A DNA stretch of 64,000 nt. Origin: Acidobacteriaceae bacterium (GTDB lineage Bacteria > Acidobacteriota > Terriglobia > Terriglobales > Acidobacteriaceae). Position 1 is the stretch's first letter. Every line of letters starts with the position of its first letter. The notes under the pieces are model-generated. The model was given only the letters and a program-made list of their open reading frames with translations. It had not been told where the DNA came from and made no database searches. Shown piece by piece: positions 48,476-59,523 of this stretch. The stretch covers positions 1 to 64,000 of the forward strand of contig DAIDGW010000220.1 in assembly GCA_027452245.1 (NCBI GenBank), read 5' to 3'. A program made the translations under genes and the position numbers.

Positions 48476-49875
48476 AGACGCTCTTTTTCAGGATTTTTTT
48501 CTCATTCTGGCTGGCCTTGGCGCTGTTTGTGGTGCTGGCAATTCTGGTGACACTGGCCTTTCGTCCACGGAGCTCCACGTGGGAAGCGCTGCGTACTACC
48601 GTGCTTAACGACGCGGTAAATGCCTACGAGGAAGGCGGAGAGCGGGCAGTACGGGAGTACCTGCAGGGGGTTGAGGCCACCCAGCACGTCCGGGTTTATC
48701 TGTTCGATGAGAACCGCGATGAACTTTCGGGACGGGCCGCTCCCGACTGGGCCTTGCGGATCGCGTCAGGTGGTCCCAGGGCGCCACATGATGGCTTCAT
48801 CTTTCCGACGCCCCAGGTGCAGCGCGATTCGCGTGCTTCATCTGATGGCAAGCATCGTTACACAATCGTTCTGGGGCTGCCCCCGGGGCCGAGGGTATTC
48901 TTTGGTCCGCGAGGCATGCCAGTACCGGGACTGCTGATTGCTGTGCTTTCCTCAGGGTTGGTCTGCTACTTCCTTTCCTGGTACCTGACCAAGCCCATCG
49001 TTCGACTGCGGACGGCAACCCGGCAGTTGGCAGCCGGTGATCTTTCAGCACGGACTGGGGCTCCGGCCAATACCCGGCGCGACGAAGTTGCCGGGCTAAT
49101 GCGCGATTTCGATACGATGGCAGAGCGATTGGAATCGCTGGTGAAGGCGCAGTCGCGCTTGCTCAATGATATTTCCCATGAACTGCGATCACCGCTGGCG
49201 CGGTTGAACGTTGCCCTGGGTTTGGCAAGACAGCGCGCCAACTCGGAAAGCATACCGATGCTCGATCGCATTGAACTGGAAGCTACGCGGCTGAACGAGC
49301 TTATCGGCAGAATTCTGACGTTGGCGCGCCTGGAAGATGGCGAGCAGCACGTTGCACAAAGTCCGGTACCGCTCGATGAGCTAGTTGTGACAGTTGCTGA
49401 AGATGCAGAGTTTGAAGCCCAGGCACGCCATTGCCATGTGGAGACTTTCATTCCCGAGGGGGAGTGGGAGGTGCGCGGAGATCCGTCTCTGCTGCATAGT
49501 GCGGTTGAGAACGTGGTTCGGAATGCGATTCGCTATACCGGCGAGGGAACCACCGTTGGGATCCATCTGGAGCGGGAGGTGCGCAATCTGGCTGAGGCTG
49601 TGATTCGAATCACCGATTGCGGCGCGGGGGTTCCGCCGCAGGAACTCGACAAGCTGTTTCAACCCTTTTACCGTCTCGATGATGCGCGTGGACGGAATAC
49701 AGGGGGCGTAGGCTTGGGACTGGCAATTACGGAACGGGCCGTCCGGTTCCATGGCGGCAAGGTGTCGGCCTCCAATCGGAGAGAAGGAGGACTGGCTGTC
49801 GATATCCGCCTGCCCCTCATTCCCAAGTCGGCTAGCTCCCAACTGGTGCAGTCAACGGCTGCAGTCCAGGTGTGA
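48472..49875 (+). CDS. CpxA-like sensor histidine kinase
   Basis: HAMP; LLNDISHELRSPLARLNVALGLAR; NVVRNAIRYTGEG; GVGLGLAITERAVRFHGG. Confidence 0.93.
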   Translation: MKTLFFRIFFSFWLALALFVVLAILVTLAFRPRSSTWEALRTTVLNDAVNAYEEGGERAVREYLQGVEATQHVRVYLFDENRDELSGRAAPDWALRIASGGPRAPHDGFIFPTPQVQRDSRASSDGKHRYTIVLGLPPGPRVFFGPRGMPVPGLLIAVLSSGLVCYFLSWYLTKPIVRLRTATRQLAAGDLSARTGAPANTRRDEVAGLMRDFDTMAERLESLVKAQSRLLNDISHELRSPLARLNVALGLARQRANSESIPMLDRIELEATRLNELIGRILTLARLEDGEQHVAQSPVPLDELVVTVAEDAEFEAQARHCHVETFIPEGEWEVRGDPSLLHSAVENVVRNAIRYTGEGTTVGIHLEREVRNLAEAVIRITDCGAGVPPQELDKLFQPFYRLDDARGRNTGGVGLGLAITERAVRFHGGKVSASNRREGGLAVDIRLPLIPKSASSQLVQSTAAVQV

Positions 49876-50259
49876 GAATTAGAGGATATTTTTGGAGGTC
49901 ATCCTCAGCCCAGGTTTTAGTCAATATGGAGTCACCGGTTCCAGTGCGCTGGCCGTGGGTTAGGCGGAAGGCCTGCGCCTCCCAGGGATATTGGCCCGAT
50001 GGTTCACGCGTTGGCCTTGCGCCATTTCCGGCGTTTTGAACATTCCGTCTGCGACACTGTCCCTCTCTCGATGGCTGACGAAGGCAACTCGGGAAGATGG
50101 TTGAAGGTTCCAATAAGTCTTGTGGAAGTTTGCTCTTCCCGCACTTTCCTGATACACAAATGAGGTACATTTTCACGTCTGGTTAAGGTAGCAGACGGGT
50201 CCGGGACGGTCTTCCCGGACTGAGGGTGTTAGTTCGTCTACAGGGAGAGAAGCTGAAGA

Positions 50260-51555
50260 ATGTCGAAGAGATTCACATGGCTGATGGGGCTGGGAGTGTT
50301 AGTTTCGATTGCGTTGCTTGTGGCGTGCAGCGGCAATTATCTGGCATATAACGATGGCGTCCTGGTGGTTCCCAGCTTGGGCTCGTCGGTGGTAGAAAGC
50401 TTCACTTTCGATCTTGCTACCGGCGCGTCACAGATGCTGGGTACCAATCCAGTAATTCCCGGACCACCGGATCAGGGCGCAATGACCTCTGTGCTGCTGA
50501 GTCCCTCGGGCAATTACGCATTCATGACCACGACGCACGTGCTCAACTCCGGGGCGGACCCCTGCACGCGCAGCAGTGCCATAGCTACTTTTGCGCTCAA
50601 GTACGATGGCACGATGACCACCATCGGGCAGCAGCACTTGAACAATTTTCAGGGAGCATCGGTTATACCAGTCGCGCTGGCTATCAACGGAACCGGCAAC
50701 CTGCTGTTCGTTGCCGATGCGGCCACGTGCATCTACAACCCTTCAACTAAAGCGACCACCGTGGTGCCGGGTTCGATATCGGTGCTTTCGGTGGGATCGG
50801 GTGCATCACTGACGGAAGTTTCCGGTTCTCCGTTTCCTGTACCGGCGAACAATATGTCGGGGAACATTACGGCGAATCCGCTCTCATTGGCTCTTTCACA
50901 CATTGGGTATCCTACGGCTCCCGCGGAATGCTGGCAGAATACCCCGCCGAAGGCTCAGTACCTGTACGTGGCCGACGAGGAAGGAAATGACGTCGTTCCC
51001 TTTACAGTGAGTTCGTCCGGCGCTTTGACTCCAATCGCATTGCCTGCCAATCAGATCGGGTATCCAACCGGAGCTAATCCGTATGGGATCAAAGTAGACC
51101 CGTGCAATCGCTTTGTTTTTGTGGGGAACTTTGGTTCAAACAATGTAAGCGCTTTCCAGATTTGCAACCGGATCGGGTTTGGCAACTGCGAAGTCAATGA
51201 TTGGACACTGTTGCCTGTGACCGGGTCGCCATTCATCGCAGGAACGCAGCCTGGACCTCTGGTTGTCGATCCATTCGGTTTTTATCTTTACCAGCTCGAC
51301 ATGGGATCGAATCAGATTTCTGCTTTCAAAATAGGACAGACTACCGGCTCGCTGAGTCCATTGAGCCCAGCGACGTACGCCGCAGGGCAGGGATCGGTTT
51401 CCATTGCCATTCGGGGAGATTCGAGTTGGCTGTTCGTGACGAACTATACGGCGGCAACAGTTTCGCAGTATGGCGTCAATCCTCAGACCGGAAACTTGCT
51501 TCCCGCTACTCCGATTCAAACGGATGCCTATCCGTATGGGGTAGCGGTTCGATAA
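50260..51555 (+). CDS. secreted beta-propeller (lactonase/YVTN-like) lipoprotein
   Basis: Lipobox LLVACSG; repeated YLYVADEEGNDVVPFTVSSSGALTPI-type blades. Confidence 0.85.
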   Translation: MSKRFTWLMGLGVLVSIALLVACSGNYLAYNDGVLVVPSLGSSVVESFTFDLATGASQMLGTNPVIPGPPDQGAMTSVLLSPSGNYAFMTTTHVLNSGADPCTRSSAIATFALKYDGTMTTIGQQHLNNFQGASVIPVALAINGTGNLLFVADAATCIYNPSTKATTVVPGSISVLSVGSGASLTEVSGSPFPVPANNMSGNITANPLSLALSHIGYPTAPAECWQNTPPKAQYLYVADEEGNDVVPFTVSSSGALTPIALPANQIGYPTGANPYGIKVDPCNRFVFVGNFGSNNVSAFQICNRIGFGNCEVNDWTLLPVTGSPFIAGTQPGPLVVDPFGFYLYQLDMGSNQISAFKIGQTTGSLSPLSPATYAAGQGSVSIAIRGDSSWLFVTNYTAATVSQYGVNPQTGNLLPATPIQTDAYPYGVAVR

Positions 51556-51628
51556 CTGAGCGATAAGGCATGGGTTGTCGGTTTTCTCGGCAGCGACAAC
51601 CCTTCTTCTCTGAACGCATCTTAGGTGG

Positions 51629-52918
51629 GTGTCAAATTCGGACCTTACCTCCATTCTGCTTATTCTCCTGCTCTTGGTGGGATTAGCACAGTCATTGGGT
51701 TGGCTTTTTGCGCGCCTGCGGCAACCCAAGGTTGTGGGAGAGATTCTGGCCGGTGTCGTTCTTGGGCCTGTCGTTGTGGGCCGTTTTGGAGCTGGAGCGC
51801 GATTGCTGGCGGCTACCCAGCATCATGGCAACATCCTCAACTTCGTTTACTGGCTTGGGTTATTGCTCCTGATGTTTCTTTCGGGCGCCGAAACGCAGCA
51901 GCTCTTTACGCGGTCTGAGCGGCGCGAAGTCGGCTGGCTCACCGTGGTTGGAACCGGCATGCCATTTGTCGCAGGTCTGATTGCAGGTCCATGGCTCATT
52001 CGCCCGTCGTTGGCAGGACCGAATGGCGGTCGAGCATCTCTGATCATCATTCTCGCGGTCGGCGTCGCAGTGACCTCCGTCCCTGTAGTCTCAAAGATCT
52101 TTGCCGATCTCAAGATTCTACACACGCGGTTTGCCCGGCTTGTTTTGGGGGTAGCAGTGCTGGAAGATGTGGTGCTCTGGCTAGCACTGGCGCTAGCAAC
52201 GGCCTTGGCGGGGAAGGCATCGCTGAGTCCATCTCAAGTGGCATTACACCTGGGAGCGACAGTCGCATTCTTTGCTTTGGGGCTGACGATTGTTCCCCGG
52301 ATTATCAAGCGTATCAACAAGTCACGGCTTAACTTCCTGGCGAAGGAAGCTCCCGTCGCATATGCGCTTGCCGTTTTATTTCTCTACTGTGTGGTGGCCG
52401 GAGCTCTCGATGTGAGTCTGGTATTTGCGGCATTTCTCGCCGGTTTTGCAGTGGTCCACAAGAAACGGCGGCTGTTTGCAGACGCCTTGGGAGCCATTGG
52501 TAAGGTGTCGTTCGCGTTCTTCATTCCAGTGTATTTTGCGATTGTTGGGCTGAAGCTGGATCTGATTCGAGGAGTCTCTCTTTGGATGATTGCTGCGTTC
52601 CTGGCAGGCAGTTGCCTCGTGAAACTCATCTCCGTGATGCTAGCAGGGCGGTTTGCCGGATTCCGCGGACTGGATTTAATTAATCTGGCGATCACAACAA
52701 ACGCACGTGGCGGGCCCGGGATTGTTCTGGCCAGCGTGGCATTCGATGCTGGCATCATCAGTCCAAAGTTTTACACCACGCTTGTCGTGGCCGCGGTCCT
52801 AACATCGCAACTTGCCGGCGCGTGGCTGGACTATGTGCTCCGTAAGGGCTGGCCGCTGCTCGAGCCCCCTCCATTGGAAGGTTCTGTTGAGTCCGCCGAA
52901 GGATTGTCGGCCGCCTAA
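51629..52918 (+). CDS. cation:proton antiporter (CPA2-like)
   Basis: QPKVVGEILAGVVLGP; multi-TM; FFIPVYFAIVGLKLDL; NARGGPGIVLASVAFDAGIIS. Confidence 0.92.
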   Translation: MSNSDLTSILLILLLLVGLAQSLGWLFARLRQPKVVGEILAGVVLGPVVVGRFGAGARLLAATQHHGNILNFVYWLGLLLLMFLSGAETQQLFTRSERREVGWLTVVGTGMPFVAGLIAGPWLIRPSLAGPNGGRASLIIILAVGVAVTSVPVVSKIFADLKILHTRFARLVLGVAVLEDVVLWLALALATALAGKASLSPSQVALHLGATVAFFALGLTIVPRIIKRINKSRLNFLAKEAPVAYALAVLFLYCVVAGALDVSLVFAAFLAGFAVVHKKRRLFADALGAIGKVSFAFFIPVYFAIVGLKLDLIRGVSLWMIAAFLAGSCLVKLISVMLAGRFAGFRGLDLINLAITTNARGGPGIVLASVAFDAGIISPKFYTTLVVAAVLTSQLAGAWLDYVLRKGWPLLEPPPLEGSVESAEGLSAA

Positions 52919-52931
52919 GAATTTGCTGAAA

Positions 52932-55253
52932 CTAGGTAGGCACCTTCAAAATCAGGTATCCGCCGACAAAAACAAAAATAAGATCGGGAGACCATGCCGC
53001 CAGCGCAGGAGGCAATTGGCTAAGGTCTCCCATGGCTTCAAAGAGCCGGGAGACCACTGTGTAGAAGACGGCAATGCCTACTGCGACCGCCACGCCTGTA
53101 ATCGCACCTTTCTTTCCTGTAGATAACGCAAATGGGACTGCGAGAATTGCCATCACGAACGTGATCAGCGGATAGGACAGCTTTTTGTTCAGTTGCACGC
53201 GCAGACGGACCACATCGAACCCACTCTGCTGCAGGTCGCGGATGTAGCGATGCAGTTCTTCGTAGTTCATCTCCGAATACTGCTTCACTTCCTTCTTGAA
53301 GTAGGAGGGGGGTTCGCTAAATTCGGGAAATGTTGCCACGTCAAAGGGATGATAGTCCGCAATGGCGGAGCCACGGAGTGAGCGGATCCATCCACCCTCA
53401 TAAATCCAGCGATTGAGAGTGTCAGCCCAGTGAGCGCGGTCGGCGTGAATACGGTTCACAATCGTGAAACTGGGCTTGTCGATCTGAAAAATCGTGAGAT
53501 TGCCAAACTGGTTGCGGTCGGCATCAAAGAACTGATAGTAGTAAATGTCATTGTTCTGACCGAATATCCACTTGCGGTCGGGGCGCAGATAGGTCTGCGC
53601 CGGCTTGCCCTTGATGATGTTATGCAATTCTTCCTGCCGCTTGTTCGTGTGCGGCAGATAGAACTGGTCGGCCAGGAAAAGTCCGGTGGCAAGGAACGCG
53701 GCTGCTACTACCACCGGCGCGACCACCCGGTAGATGCTGACCCCTGTTGCTTTCACCGCAGTGATCTCGTTGGAGCGCTGCATCAGTCCGAAGGTCACCA
53801 ACACGGCAAGCAGCATGACCAACGGGGCGACGTTGTAGAGCAGATAAGGCGTCACATTGAGGAGGTACTCAGCGACGATGATTGCCGGGGTCTGGTTGCG
53901 CAGGATATCCCCGAGAAGTTCGAACAGCGTGAAGATCAAGACCAGCACGGTGAACGTGGTCAAGATCATTAGCAGGTAGGCGAAGAAATCGCGCAGAATG
54001 TAGTCGTCGAGCAGCGTCGGAAAGCTGGCACGGAAGACGCGGCGGCGTGTCGAAACGCGCTCAAAAGCATTTTCGTGATGCCGGTGGAAGACCCCATTTT
54101 GGGCGGGCTTCAGTTTTTGCAGCGGTTTCCAACTCACCCGCAGGTTGCTCAGTTCAAAGGGACGCCGCTCGGCCTGCCATAGCAAGAACATGCCTCCGGC
54201 GAGAAAGACGAAGTTCGCCAACCACGCGCCAAGAAACGGTGAGACTTTGCCTTGGCGTGCCAGCGAGACTCCGATCAAAGAAATCACGTAATACGTGAAG
54301 ACCAACAGAATCGTCAGCACGAACCCGCCCGACTTGCCGCTCTTTTTGGATGAAAGCCCGAGCGGGATTCCGACCAGGGACAGCACCAGGCATGCCGTGG
54401 GCAGAGCGAAACGCCGCTGGAATTCAATGTAATACCAGCGGGCCGTGACGGGATCCACGTGCTTGGCCGTCTGCGGCAAAGCCCACGTGCTCATCAGTCC
54501 AACCGGCACGGGTTCTTCGGCCCTGTTTTCGGTGGGCAGATCGATCGGGATGTCAGTCTGCTGAAACGTGGAAATCTGGTAGTGGTCCGCATTTGCCGGA
54601 TCGGTTTCGTGGCTCGATCCATCGATCAGATGAAGGTGCAGACGGTCCGGGCCTTCACTAACAAGTATGCCTTCATGGGCCAGTGTGATCCGTGGACTGG
54701 CAGGATCGCTGATATCCGCGAGGAACACTCCTTTCCACACGGCCGCACCCTCGGCTGTATGGACGTCTTGGACGTAGAGAACGATCTTTGGAAATCCTTC
54801 GTAAAAGACGCGTGGCTGTACCTCGAAAGAGACCTGCGCACCCTTGAGATGGTCTTCCAGTTGCGCCAAAGACGCTTGAGAACGCGGTGCGAGATAGATC
54901 CCATTGAAAAGGGCGATTCCCCAAGCACCAATGACGAAGAGCGACAGCATGCGGAGAAAGCTCCACACGCCCATTCCGCTGGCGCGCATCGCGGTGATTT
55001 CACTATCGGCGGCGAGGCGACTCAGTCCGATGAGGATGCCGACCAGCACACTCATTGGAATCGTGTAGGTGAACGCGACGGGCAGAGTGTAGAAGAAAAT
55101 TTCGGCAACGCTAGGGAGGGGAGCGCTGGCGCGGACTACTAATTCGAGGATGCGCCCCAGGTCGCGGGTAAACAGTACGAAGGTGAAGACCGCAGCGCCA
55201 ATCAAGGCGTGCGATATCACTTCGTGCAGCGTGTAGCGGGTCAGAATCCGCAT
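52932..55253 (-). CDS. LptF/LptG (YjgP/YjgQ) family permease, two-module fusion
   Basis: 773 aa; module 1 MRILTRYTLHEVISHAL..., module 2 begins about FPTLLDDYILRDFFAYLLMILTTFTVLVLIFTLFE. Confidence 0.88.
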   Translation of the reverse strand: MRILTRYTLHEVISHALIGAAVFTFVLFTRDLGRILELVVRASAPLPSVAEIFFYTLPVAFTYTIPMSVLVGILIGLSRLAADSEITAMRASGMGVWSFLRMLSLFVIGAWGIALFNGIYLAPRSQASLAQLEDHLKGAQVSFEVQPRVFYEGFPKIVLYVQDVHTAEGAAVWKGVFLADISDPASPRITLAHEGILVSEGPDRLHLHLIDGSSHETDPANADHYQISTFQQTDIPIDLPTENRAEEPVPVGLMSTWALPQTAKHVDPVTARWYYIEFQRRFALPTACLVLSLVGIPLGLSSKKSGKSGGFVLTILLVFTYYVISLIGVSLARQGKVSPFLGAWLANFVFLAGGMFLLWQAERRPFELSNLRVSWKPLQKLKPAQNGVFHRHHENAFERVSTRRRVFRASFPTLLDDYILRDFFAYLLMILTTFTVLVLIFTLFELLGDILRNQTPAIIVAEYLLNVTPYLLYNVAPLVMLLAVLVTFGLMQRSNEITAVKATGVSIYRVVAPVVVAAAFLATGLFLADQFYLPHTNKRQEELHNIIKGKPAQTYLRPDRKWIFGQNNDIYYYQFFDADRNQFGNLTIFQIDKPSFTIVNRIHADRAHWADTLNRWIYEGGWIRSLRGSAIADYHPFDVATFPEFSEPPSYFKKEVKQYSEMNYEELHRYIRDLQQSGFDVVRLRVQLNKKLSYPLITFVMAILAVPFALSTGKKGAITGVAVAVGIAVFYTVVSRLFEAMGDLSQLPPALAAWSPDLIFVFVGGYLILKVPT

Positions 55254-55336
55254 CGAATATGCGCTTTTACCGAGGATAGCACGGGCTCAGCCCCATGATT
55301 AGTGCCGCAGTGGAGTTCCCGAAGCTTAGTTTGAAG

Positions 55337-57259
55337 TTAGACAGCTCGGAAAAATAGAGCGGCTAATGGTGGCAGGGTCAGCTTTAACGAAAAAGGGCGG
55401 CCATGTTCCGGAGTGGGTTCGGCATTTACGCCTCCGAGGTTTCCAATGCCGCTGCCGCCATATTCGTAGGCATCGCTGTTTAGGATCTCCCGCCAATAGC
55501 CGCCGTGCGGCACGCCGATGCGGTATCCGGAGCGGGGAACGGGGGTGAAATTGAAAACTCCAAGCACGGTCTCGTTCGCGTTCTCGCTTTTGCGCAAGAG
55601 AGAGATTGTGCTGTTCGCGCTGTCATTGCAATCGACCCACTCGAATCCTGTGGGGCTGTTGTCCAGGACATGCAACGCGGGTTCTGCGCGGTACGTACGG
55701 TTCAATTGCTCCATCCAGGCCTGGATTCCGCGATGATGCTGAAATTTCAGGACCCACCACTCTAAACTGGTGTCGTGCGCCCACTCGCGCACCTGGCCGA
55801 ATTCTCCGCCCATAAAAATCAGCTTTTTACCTGGCTGGGCGTACATGTAGCCAAAAAGGAGGCGCAGGTTGGAGAAGCGCTGCCACTCGTCGCCGGGCAT
55901 CTTGCCGATCAGAGATCCCTTGCCGTGAACGACCTCGTCATGCGAGAGCGGTAGCACGAAGTTTTCGTGGAAGCCGTAGAGCATGCGGAAGGTCAGTTCG
56001 TTCTGGTGGTACTTGCGGTGGATGGGATCCTGCTGAAAATACTTCAGCGTGTCGTGCATCCATCCCATATCCCACTTGAGCCCGAAACCGAGTCCGCCCA
56101 CATAGACAGGTCGCGATACCATCGGCCAGGCGGTGGATTCTTCCGCGTAGGTCTGAACATCAGGATGCTCTTTGTATGTCTCCTGATTGAAGCGGCGCAG
56201 GAATTCGATGGCATCGATGTTTTCGCGGCCGCCGTACTTATTTGGAATCCAGTCGCCCGCGTTCCGCGAATAATCAAGATAAAGCATGGAGGCAACTGCA
56301 TCCACGCGCAGACCGTCAACATGGTATTTGTCGAACCAGAACATCGCGCTCGACATGAGGAAGCTGCGCACCTCCGTGCGCCCATAGTTGAAGATGTGGG
56401 TCTTCCAGTCGGGATGAAATCCCTGGCGAGAGTCAGCGTGCTCGTAAAGATGAGTACCGTCGAAGTACGCCAGCCCATGTGCGTCGGAAGGGAAGTGCGA
56501 AGGCACCCAGTCGAGAATTACGCCAACGCCGTGTTGATGCAGATAGTCGACCAGGAACATGAAATCCTGCGGCGTGCCATAGCGGGAAGTAGGCGCGAAA
56601 TAGCCGGTCGTCTGATATCCCCAGGAGCCGTAGAAGGGATGCTCCATCACGGGAAGAAATTCGACGTGCGTGAAACCCATTTGGCCCACGTATTCGGCGA
56701 GACGGGGCGCCAGTTCGCGATACGTCAGAGGACGATTGTGCTCCTCGGGAACCCGCATCCAAGAGCCGATGTGAACTTCATAGATTGCTTGCGGTGCGCG
56801 CAGCGAGTTCCGGTCGGCGCGCTTGTGCATCCATTCGGAATCATTCCACTGGTAATTGAGGTCCCAAACCACAGAGGCCGTACGGGGCGGCTTTTCATTC
56901 CAGAAGGCGACGGGATCGGCCTTATCGACGCGATACCCGTGATGCTGCGACTCAATATGGAATTTGTAAAGCGATCCCTGCGCGATGCCCGGAACAAAGC
57001 CTTCCCAGATGCCTGAAGATCCGCGGGGCTCAAGTCCGTTTGCTTTGGTCTGCCAATCGTTGAAGTTTCCGATTACCGAGACTGAGCGCGCGTTAGGAGC
57101 CCACACGCTGAAGACCGCACCGGCCTGTCCATTGTGATGGTGAAGATGTGCTCCCATCTTGTCATAAATGCGGTAATGGTTCCCCTCGTTGAAGAAGTAA
57201 AGGTCTTGTTCGGTGAGCAACTGCGGAGTTGCAACCAGCGAGCTGGGATCAGGCGTCAT
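55337..57259 (-). CDS. glgB: 1,4-alpha-glucan branching enzyme
   Basis: [69 protein letters not shown]. Confidence 0.96.
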   Translation of the reverse strand: MTPDPSSLVATPQLLTEQDLYFFNEGNHYRIYDKMGAHLHHHNGQAGAVFSVWAPNARSVSVIGNFNDWQTKANGLEPRGSSGIWEGFVPGIAQGSLYKFHIESQHHGYRVDKADPVAFWNEKPPRTASVVWDLNYQWNDSEWMHKRADRNSLRAPQAIYEVHIGSWMRVPEEHNRPLTYRELAPRLAEYVGQMGFTHVEFLPVMEHPFYGSWGYQTTGYFAPTSRYGTPQDFMFLVDYLHQHGVGVILDWVPSHFPSDAHGLAYFDGTHLYEHADSRQGFHPDWKTHIFNYGRTEVRSFLMSSAMFWFDKYHVDGLRVDAVASMLYLDYSRNAGDWIPNKYGGRENIDAIEFLRRFNQETYKEHPDVQTYAEESTAWPMVSRPVYVGGLGFGLKWDMGWMHDTLKYFQQDPIHRKYHQNELTFRMLYGFHENFVLPLSHDEVVHGKGSLIGKMPGDEWQRFSNLRLLFGYMYAQPGKKLIFMGGEFGQVREWAHDTSLEWWVLKFQHHRGIQAWMEQLNRTYRAEPALHVLDNSPTGFEWVDCNDSANSTISLLRKSENANETVLGVFNFTPVPRSGYRIGVPHGGYWREILNSDAYEYGGSGIGNLGGVNAEPTPEHGRPFSLKLTLPPLAALFFRAV

Positions 57260-57503
57260 GCAAAGTTAGTTTACCGGAACAGCTTTGGCGTTGGCGCCAG
57301 ATTCACCAAACGCCGCTAAAATCTTCGGTATCACGGCCTTGGGATAGGCGCCGCGATGGCACCGAATGCCGAACGCTGGCATACTCGGTGCATAGATGAC
57401 TTCGGTTACATTCCGGATGCTGAAGTATGAGGTAGAACTCGAATTTGTGCGGTGAAATGGCGGATGGGGCTTCCACCCTTGCTTTGACTCGAACGGTGAT
57501 TTC

Positions 57504-58166
57504 ATGCAGATTCTCGGCGTTTCGCTCATGACCGCGACGGCTTGCCTATGCTTCTCCGGGATCATTTACTGGGCGTTAGTGCTTCAGCCGAAGGCAGAAG
57601 CCAGGATGGCAGAAACCGCCGCCCCGTCGATCTGGGATGTCAGTAGCTTGCAGAAATTCGGCAGACCTCCATATGTAACCTATCAACTGCTGCCAAGCAC
57701 AGCGCTAAAGCGTACGGAGTATCTCATAAGGAATGAAGAGCTTGGGCGCGAGATCGGTCGCTATCTTGGCGGAGGGCGAAAGAGCGCAAGTATCGAATAC
57801 GAGGGGAAGACATTAAGTTTGTACATCCAGGGCGCACTGCTCGGAAGATCCGTTAATGCCGGACAGGTTGGGGGGACGTCCAACAATTCGATCGTGATCC
57901 GGGACACGGACCACGTCATAGCGGAGATCTGGCGAACGCAGATACTGCCCTCTCTGGCGTATCGCTGCGACTACGCAGGAGAAACATTTGAAGTTGAATC
58001 CAATGTGATTTGGCCGACCCGTCCGGGACGCATTACGAAAACCGGCAAAGAGGTCGGAGCATTCCGGCGGCCAGCGCTGGCCTCACGAAATATCTTCGTG
58101 GCGCTTGATCGCGAACTCCCCGAGGAGCTTAAAATTTGCCTGTGCAGCATTTGCCTGCTGCAGTAA
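57504..58166 (+). CDS. hypothetical protein, N-terminal TM segment
   Basis: Full-length ORF; possible tubby/scramblase-like beta pattern, not certain. Confidence 0.5.
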   Translation: MQILGVSLMTATACLCFSGIIYWALVLQPKAEARMAETAAPSIWDVSSLQKFGRPPYVTYQLLPSTALKRTEYLIRNEELGREIGRYLGGGRKSASIEYEGKTLSLYIQGALLGRSVNAGQVGGTSNNSIVIRDTDHVIAEIWRTQILPSLAYRCDYAGETFEVESNVIWPTRPGRITKTGKEVGAFRRPALASRNIFVALDRELPEELKICLCSICLLQ

Positions 58167-58172
58167 CGGAAA

Positions 58173-58961
58173 TTATCGGGCGGTCCAGCCACCGTCGATC
58201 AGCAGCGTATGTCCGGTGATCAGTGAAGCCGCGGAAGAAGCCAGAAAGACCACAGCTCCGGCCACCTCCATGGGTTCTCCGATACGATGCAGTGCGGCGA
58301 TGCGTTCGACTACGTCGGCGCGAAATGCGGGATCAGCCAGCGCTGGTTCGGTTCCAGGAGTACGAATGAACGTGGGGGCAACCGCGTTCACGGTGATATT
58401 GTACTTTCCCCATTCCACCGCGAGGCACTTGGTAAGGTGGGCGATACCGGCTTTCGTCATGCAGTAGATCGATTCTGTTGGGAGCGCGGCGAATCCCGCC
58501 TGTGAACTCATGTTGATGATGGTTCCGCTGTTCTGGCGTATCATGACGCGCGCAGCGGCCTGGCAGGCGAAGAAGGTGCCTTTCAGATTCACCGCGAGCG
58601 TGTAATCGAAATCGTCTTCGCGAACATTTTCGGCAAGATTCTCCGGCGCAACTCCCGCATTGTTGATCAAGATGTCGAGGCGTCCGAAGTGGCGGATGCA
58701 AGCGTCAATGGCGGCGCGGATCTGATCGAGATGGGAGACATCCATCTGCAACGGCAGGGCGCGGCGGCCCAGATCTTTGATTTCCTTAGCGAGATTATTG
58801 TCGGAATTGATGTCGCGCAGTCCGAGCGCCACATTGGACCCGGCCTCGGCCAGCGCGAGTGAAATCGCGCGGCCCAAGCCGCGCGCCGCGCCGGTGACCA
58901 GCGCAATCTTTCCTGTCAGATCAAAGCGAGGGAAGTCTTCTGCCGGTGATGGTGCGTTCAT
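58173..58961 (-). CDS. SDR family oxidoreductase
   Basis: ALVTGAARGLGRAISLALAEAG; ILINNAGVA; YCMTKAGIAHLTK. Confidence 0.94.
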   Translation of the reverse strand: MNAPSPAEDFPRFDLTGKIALVTGAARGLGRAISLALAEAGSNVALGLRDINSDNNLAKEIKDLGRRALPLQMDVSHLDQIRAAIDACIRHFGRLDILINNAGVAPENLAENVREDDFDYTLAVNLKGTFFACQAAARVMIRQNSGTIINMSSQAGFAALPTESIYCMTKAGIAHLTKCLAVEWGKYNITVNAVAPTFIRTPGTEPALADPAFRADVVERIAALHRIGEPMEVAGAVVFLASSAASLITGHTLLIDGGWTAR

Positions 58962-59179
58962 TTGCGGCTATTGTCGTCGGGATTGACAGTCAACGCAACT
59001 GCTTGGGAAGCGAGGTTGTACCGCGGAATGAAGATTCGGCAAGTTGACGATGGTTACTTTGTGCAACCTGTTCGGGTGGAGGAGACAGCCGCAAGCTGGT
59101 GCATGATCCTTATCGGGTAATAGATAAAGCATTACTGCGGAGCGATGATTGTCTTTCGTCGGAACAGATCGGGGGAATT

Positions 59180-59410
59180 ATGGGTAGCGTTTTGCGGTTT
59201 TCGGCCCGGCTGTTCGCATTAGTTATCGCCACCATTTCGGGCATATCGTTCCTGGCGTGGTCGGGATTACTGTTGTGGCTGACCTACGAAATGCCAGGGC
59301 ATGTCGGCCACTCCGACATCCTGATCACATCTGCATTGGGGATCACATTCTGTTTTTCCGGAAGCGTTTACATGTTCTTAGTACGGAAATCGAATCAGGC
59401 CGGGGAGTAG
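59180..59410 (+). CDS. hypothetical small membrane protein
   Basis: Two hydrophobic segments; start re-assigned to MGSVLRF. Confidence 0.5.
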   Translation: MGSVLRFSARLFALVIATISGISFLAWSGLLLWLTYEMPGHVGHSDILITSALGITFCFSGSVYMFLVRKSNQAGE

Positions 59411-59523
59411 ATCCAGGTTCATTGCCGAGAGTTTGTTTCTGCTACAGTGAGGGTCTCAGCGGAGACGGTGCTCCGGCTTCGATCCTGAACCCTCCCTCCG
59501 TGCTAGACTGACCATTTCCAGTC

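Noticed and set aside
55967-57016. 349-aa plus-strand ORF opposite glgB
   Set aside because: Antisense shadow of glgB.
57266-57565. 99-aa minus-strand ORF between glgB and 57504
   Set aside because: No signal peptide, domain or RBS support; likely spurious.
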